A stretch of DNA of 64,000 nucleotides from Scortum barcoo. Lineage: Eukaryota; Chordata; Actinopteri; Centrarchiformes; Terapontidae. The notes beneath the pieces were generated by a model, which had not been told where the DNA came from, did no database searches, and saw nothing but the letters and a program-made list of their open reading frames with translations. The number at the start of each line of letters is the position of its first letter. The stretch's first letter is position 1. The stretch is taken from contig CM041554.1 in assembly GCA_023238725.1 (NCBI GenBank), positions 18,028,050 to 18,092,049 on the forward strand, given 5' to 3'. This document shows positions 61,301 to 64,000 of this stretch, in pieces. A program made the translations under genes and the position numbers.

Positions 61301-62016
61301 TGATTGACGATGATTATCTCAAGCGGATACCATATCTCTGCCATCACCGTGGCCATGTCAGGGATTTGACTTGATCAAATACAGCAGCAAACAGCTGACA
61401 GAGAAGACGCGCGGTAGGAGAAGCACATGTAGACACACCATTGAATTAAGATATACAGATAAGGAATGATTTTTTCTCTCTCTTCGCGTGTCACAGACAA
61501 AATGATTGAGGTTTGTCTTAGCTGTCTGAGTTTCGTGTGGAGAGGTGAACAAAAGCAAAGGCCCCATTCCCACATACACCTACAGACTGTAGATCTGTTA
61601 CGGCCCTGATGGACACCAGTTTGGTCGGGTGCTAATGTGTCGCTGAGCATGTGTTTCTAAAAGTTTCTGGAATGTTTTCATGTTTGCATTACTAACAGGG
61701 ATCTGAATAATGTAAATCAGTGTTATTGTTAATTCATTATCCCCATTAATTAGCCTTCATTGGAATTATATTATTTTACAAAATTCAGTTTTAGAATGAC
61801 TTAAATTATGGATTGTGATTATGGGTCTCTGCAAATTGTAATTATAAAATAATAATGTTATTAGTTATTTTATGCAGATCAATATTTTTAAATTTAACCA
61901 CGTGTGATATGAAAGGGTTCACTTGCAGCAATGACTTAACAGAGTATATCAGCCGACTCTAACTCATGTTTTGGTCTCAGGTGATGCACCTTTTCTGTTT
62001 TGGTTCACTTTTACAG
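58331..62016 (+). other. AT-rich noncoding sequence
   Basis: No gene seen. It contains a short GT tract (58363-58378), a possible LINE tail (59.7 kb) and AT-rich sequence. A block at 60.56-60.78 kb has phrases (TTTTTCTCACAGTGTGATGG, GCCACATGAACTGGAGAATC) that may belong to another dispersed fish repeat. Confidence 0.5.
59683..59862 (+). mobile_element. possible degenerate LINE 3' end
   Basis: The phrase GGCCACCAGGATCCTAAATG could encode the ATRILNEN-type C-terminus seen in fish LINEs. An AT-rich tail with GTCAAATTCTTTATTATGAT follows, comparable to the CAAATTCCTTGTATG of the 27.8-kb tail. Weak evidence. Confidence 0.3.
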
Positions 62017-62197
62017 CAAAGAAAGCTCTGATAAACGCACTGGATGCTACCTGCTTAGCACCAAACTGCAGACAGACGAGGTTAGCGACGAGCGACTGGT
62101 GAACATAGTGCAGCGTCTGGCAGCTCCACTGCCCTCAGGAGGTGGTGAAGACCAAAACAGAGCTAAAAGGAGGAAGAATATTGGAGTTAATCAGTAA
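62017..62197 (+). other. orphan exon-like open frame, unidentified
   Basis: After a good acceptor context (TTTTGGTTCACTTTTACAG) an open frame runs 60 codons to TAA. It includes KRTGCYLLSTKLQTDEVSDE, RLVNIVQRLAAPLPSGGG and a basic end RAKRRKNIGVNQ. The charged/leucine pattern and low repeat content look like real coding sequence, and the frame would begin at the third base of a codon. I do not recognise the protein; it is not part of NEXMIF as I know it. Options: a terminal exon of an unknown gene, a retrocopy fragment, or chance. No upstream partner exon was identified. Confidence 0.3.
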
Positions 62198-64000
62198 AGA
62201 TACAACAAACATGACTCTAAATGAATTTCTGTTGGATGTGTAGATTAGCAGGTATTTGCTAACATTTACCATGCGTGGTAATATGCCAGTCCTGTGCGTA
62301 GACTTTGTTTCACTGCCCCCAAGTGGCCAAAGAAATCCATTAACACAGATTAGATTTTTTTTTTTTACATATGCAAAAAAGTGATAATTTCATGCCCTAT
62401 CATGATATATGGTTAATTGATATTGAACAAAAAAAATTATATTGATATCGGGCACATCAGCCAGTTCTAATAAACACACTGACAATTTAGCAATTATTAT
62501 TTCCACTCATGCCGGCACAGATTATATGAACATGTTGACGGTCAGCTGTGGTTTCATAATTCAAGTTCAAATGAAATATTTAAGGCAGGTGAAAAGGGTA
62601 AAAATGTAAATAATGCATATCATCATAAAACTTCCACAGCTGATTACTTACTGTAAGACAAGTATTTTTTCATTCATTTTTTAGTTATATTATGTTTTTT
62701 CAAATGCTATATTTAAATATACAAATGAGACATTGTCTAATTACATCTGGAATCATTTGCATAACCTTTCGAGAACAAAAATCCGAACATTGGATAAAGC
62801 TAGATAAATTTGTGTTTCATTTTATCAACATATTGGAATCAAAGTTCTTACAGAGAGTATTTGGCTATAAAGAAAATACATTTTTGCCATGTTTTTAAGA
62901 TTAGAAGTTACATAAATCAGGCTATGAATGATACTTGCATGATGAAGCAGAATATAGATATGAATACAACTGGAAAGTTGGTGTATGCAAGTGCATAGTG
63001 GGTAGGAGAAATTTTTTTTCAGAAAACAGCCTTTAAATATATGTATTAAACAATTCTGTAGATTTTAATTGGAAACCACTATGTAGGGCAAATAAACACA
63101 CTGATCAATTCATTGAAATGCACTACATGAATTATCAGCCACATTATAACATTGTGCAGGAGAGAGAGAGATTTATGACTATACCACTATTGTAAAAGAA
63201 GACATGTTATAGAAGCAAAATAGAAACCAAAATCTCAAAATTGCCCAGTGATCAAAAAAACGTTTTTGCCTGCCGTGTTCGTGCCTTAACAGACGTGAGG
63301 TGATGCAAAGTGTTTGATCTGTCAGCCATTGATGGTGCTGCGTCTTCGCGGTTGGCTCGGCGTGTCTGTGCCCTCAGAAGAGGAGAGCTCTGACATATCA
63401 GTTGTGAGGAGGCCAGTTGACCTTTGACAGAACAATGCTCGCGTTTGTGGGGAGAGAAACAGAAAGAAACGGAGTGGAGAGTTACTGCTTCCTCTGCATC
63501 ACAGAGGGAACAGAGACGTAGGTCTACAGCTCGCCCCTGGAGAGTGTTCACCCTCTCCACAATAGCGAGACAGCTTAAATTCAGAGGTTAAACCTGAGCA
63601 TGTGAAAAATGTACTCTACGTGGAAGATTATTAAAATGAGCTCTCACTGCCATTCATTTTGTAGTTCTGTAGTCCTTGCCAGATTTAGAAACTCTGGCCT
63701 TCAAGAATTTAAATTGATTCTATGTGTTTTTTCTGTGCTTGTGTCTGTATTAGATTTGTGTTTCTCTGTATTCTGCATATTGCTACTGGTGAAGTATTAC
63801 CATGAGTTGCATGTGAGGCAGGTTACTCGGCCTGTCTGCAGCCAGCCAGTGAACCTGCTCTGAAACTGTATACCTGTGCTGAAAAGAGGAGACGCCATTT
63901 CAGCGCTGTCTGTTTGGATCAGTGTTCCCCGTGGCGCTGTGCCCTCTTTGAGAGCTCCTCTGTTGGGGATCTATTTCTTGGCCCCTGACTCTTTCCCTCT
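62198..64000 (+). other. AT-rich noncoding sequence to window end
   Basis: No gene recognised. An octamer ATTTGCAT lies at 62755-62762 and a CpG-richer patch at 63290-63560. Open frames here are short and unsupported. Confidence 0.5.

Overview
The window is a piece of a vertebrate nuclear genome, most likely a teleost fish and probably a percomorph. The evidence is an interrupted vertebrate gene with GT-AG introns, dense CA/GA/TATA microsatellites, and degenerate copies of interspersed repeats that I know from spiny-rayed fish. No bacterial, phage or organellar genes, CRISPR arrays or complete tRNA genes were seen.

Region 1 (1-19.4 kb) holds the 3' part of abcb7 on the + strand. This gene encodes the mitochondrial inner-membrane ABC half-transporter that links matrix iron-sulfur cluster synthesis to the cytosol. 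Thirteen coding exons can be read. They join in frame into 642 codons plus a stop and match exons 4-16 of the 16-exon vertebrate gene. About 110 N-terminal residues (targeting peptide, first three exons) lie before the window. All nucleotide-binding motifs are intact, so the gene looks functional. The introns carry old repeats, including a probable non-autonomous hAT-like element.

Region 2 (19.4-29.9 kb) is intergenic. It holds degenerate transposon pieces (an L1-like 3' end, an L2/CR1-like tail, two other dispersed families), a (TA)n tract of about 240 bp, a hairpin around a TA/CA microsatellite, and one CpG-rich exon-like open frame near 21.3 kb.

Region 3 (29.87-30.54 kb) is a GC- and CpG-rich block that looks like a promoter plus a noncoding first exon on the + strand. 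It has four short upstream ORFs and ends at a donor-like GAG|GTAGGC. In mammals the gene downstream of ABCB7, in the same orientation, is NEXMIF (KIAA2022), which has noncoding first exons and very long introns. The tentative call is therefore the 5' end of a nexmif orthologue. No NEXMIF protein sequence is in the window.

Region 4 (30.5-64 kb) has no gene that I can name. It would be the large first intron of that gene. It holds many microsatellites, paired pyrimidine/purine tracts, several AT-rich stretches resembling conserved noncoding elements, a perfect 15-bp hairpin, and one orphan exon-like frame at 62.0 kb.

I found no new multi-gene system. The points most worth a second look are the candidate promoter and 5' leader at 30 kb, the two orphan exon-like frames, and the abcb7 exon layout, in which introns cut the Walker A, Q-loop and signature motifs.
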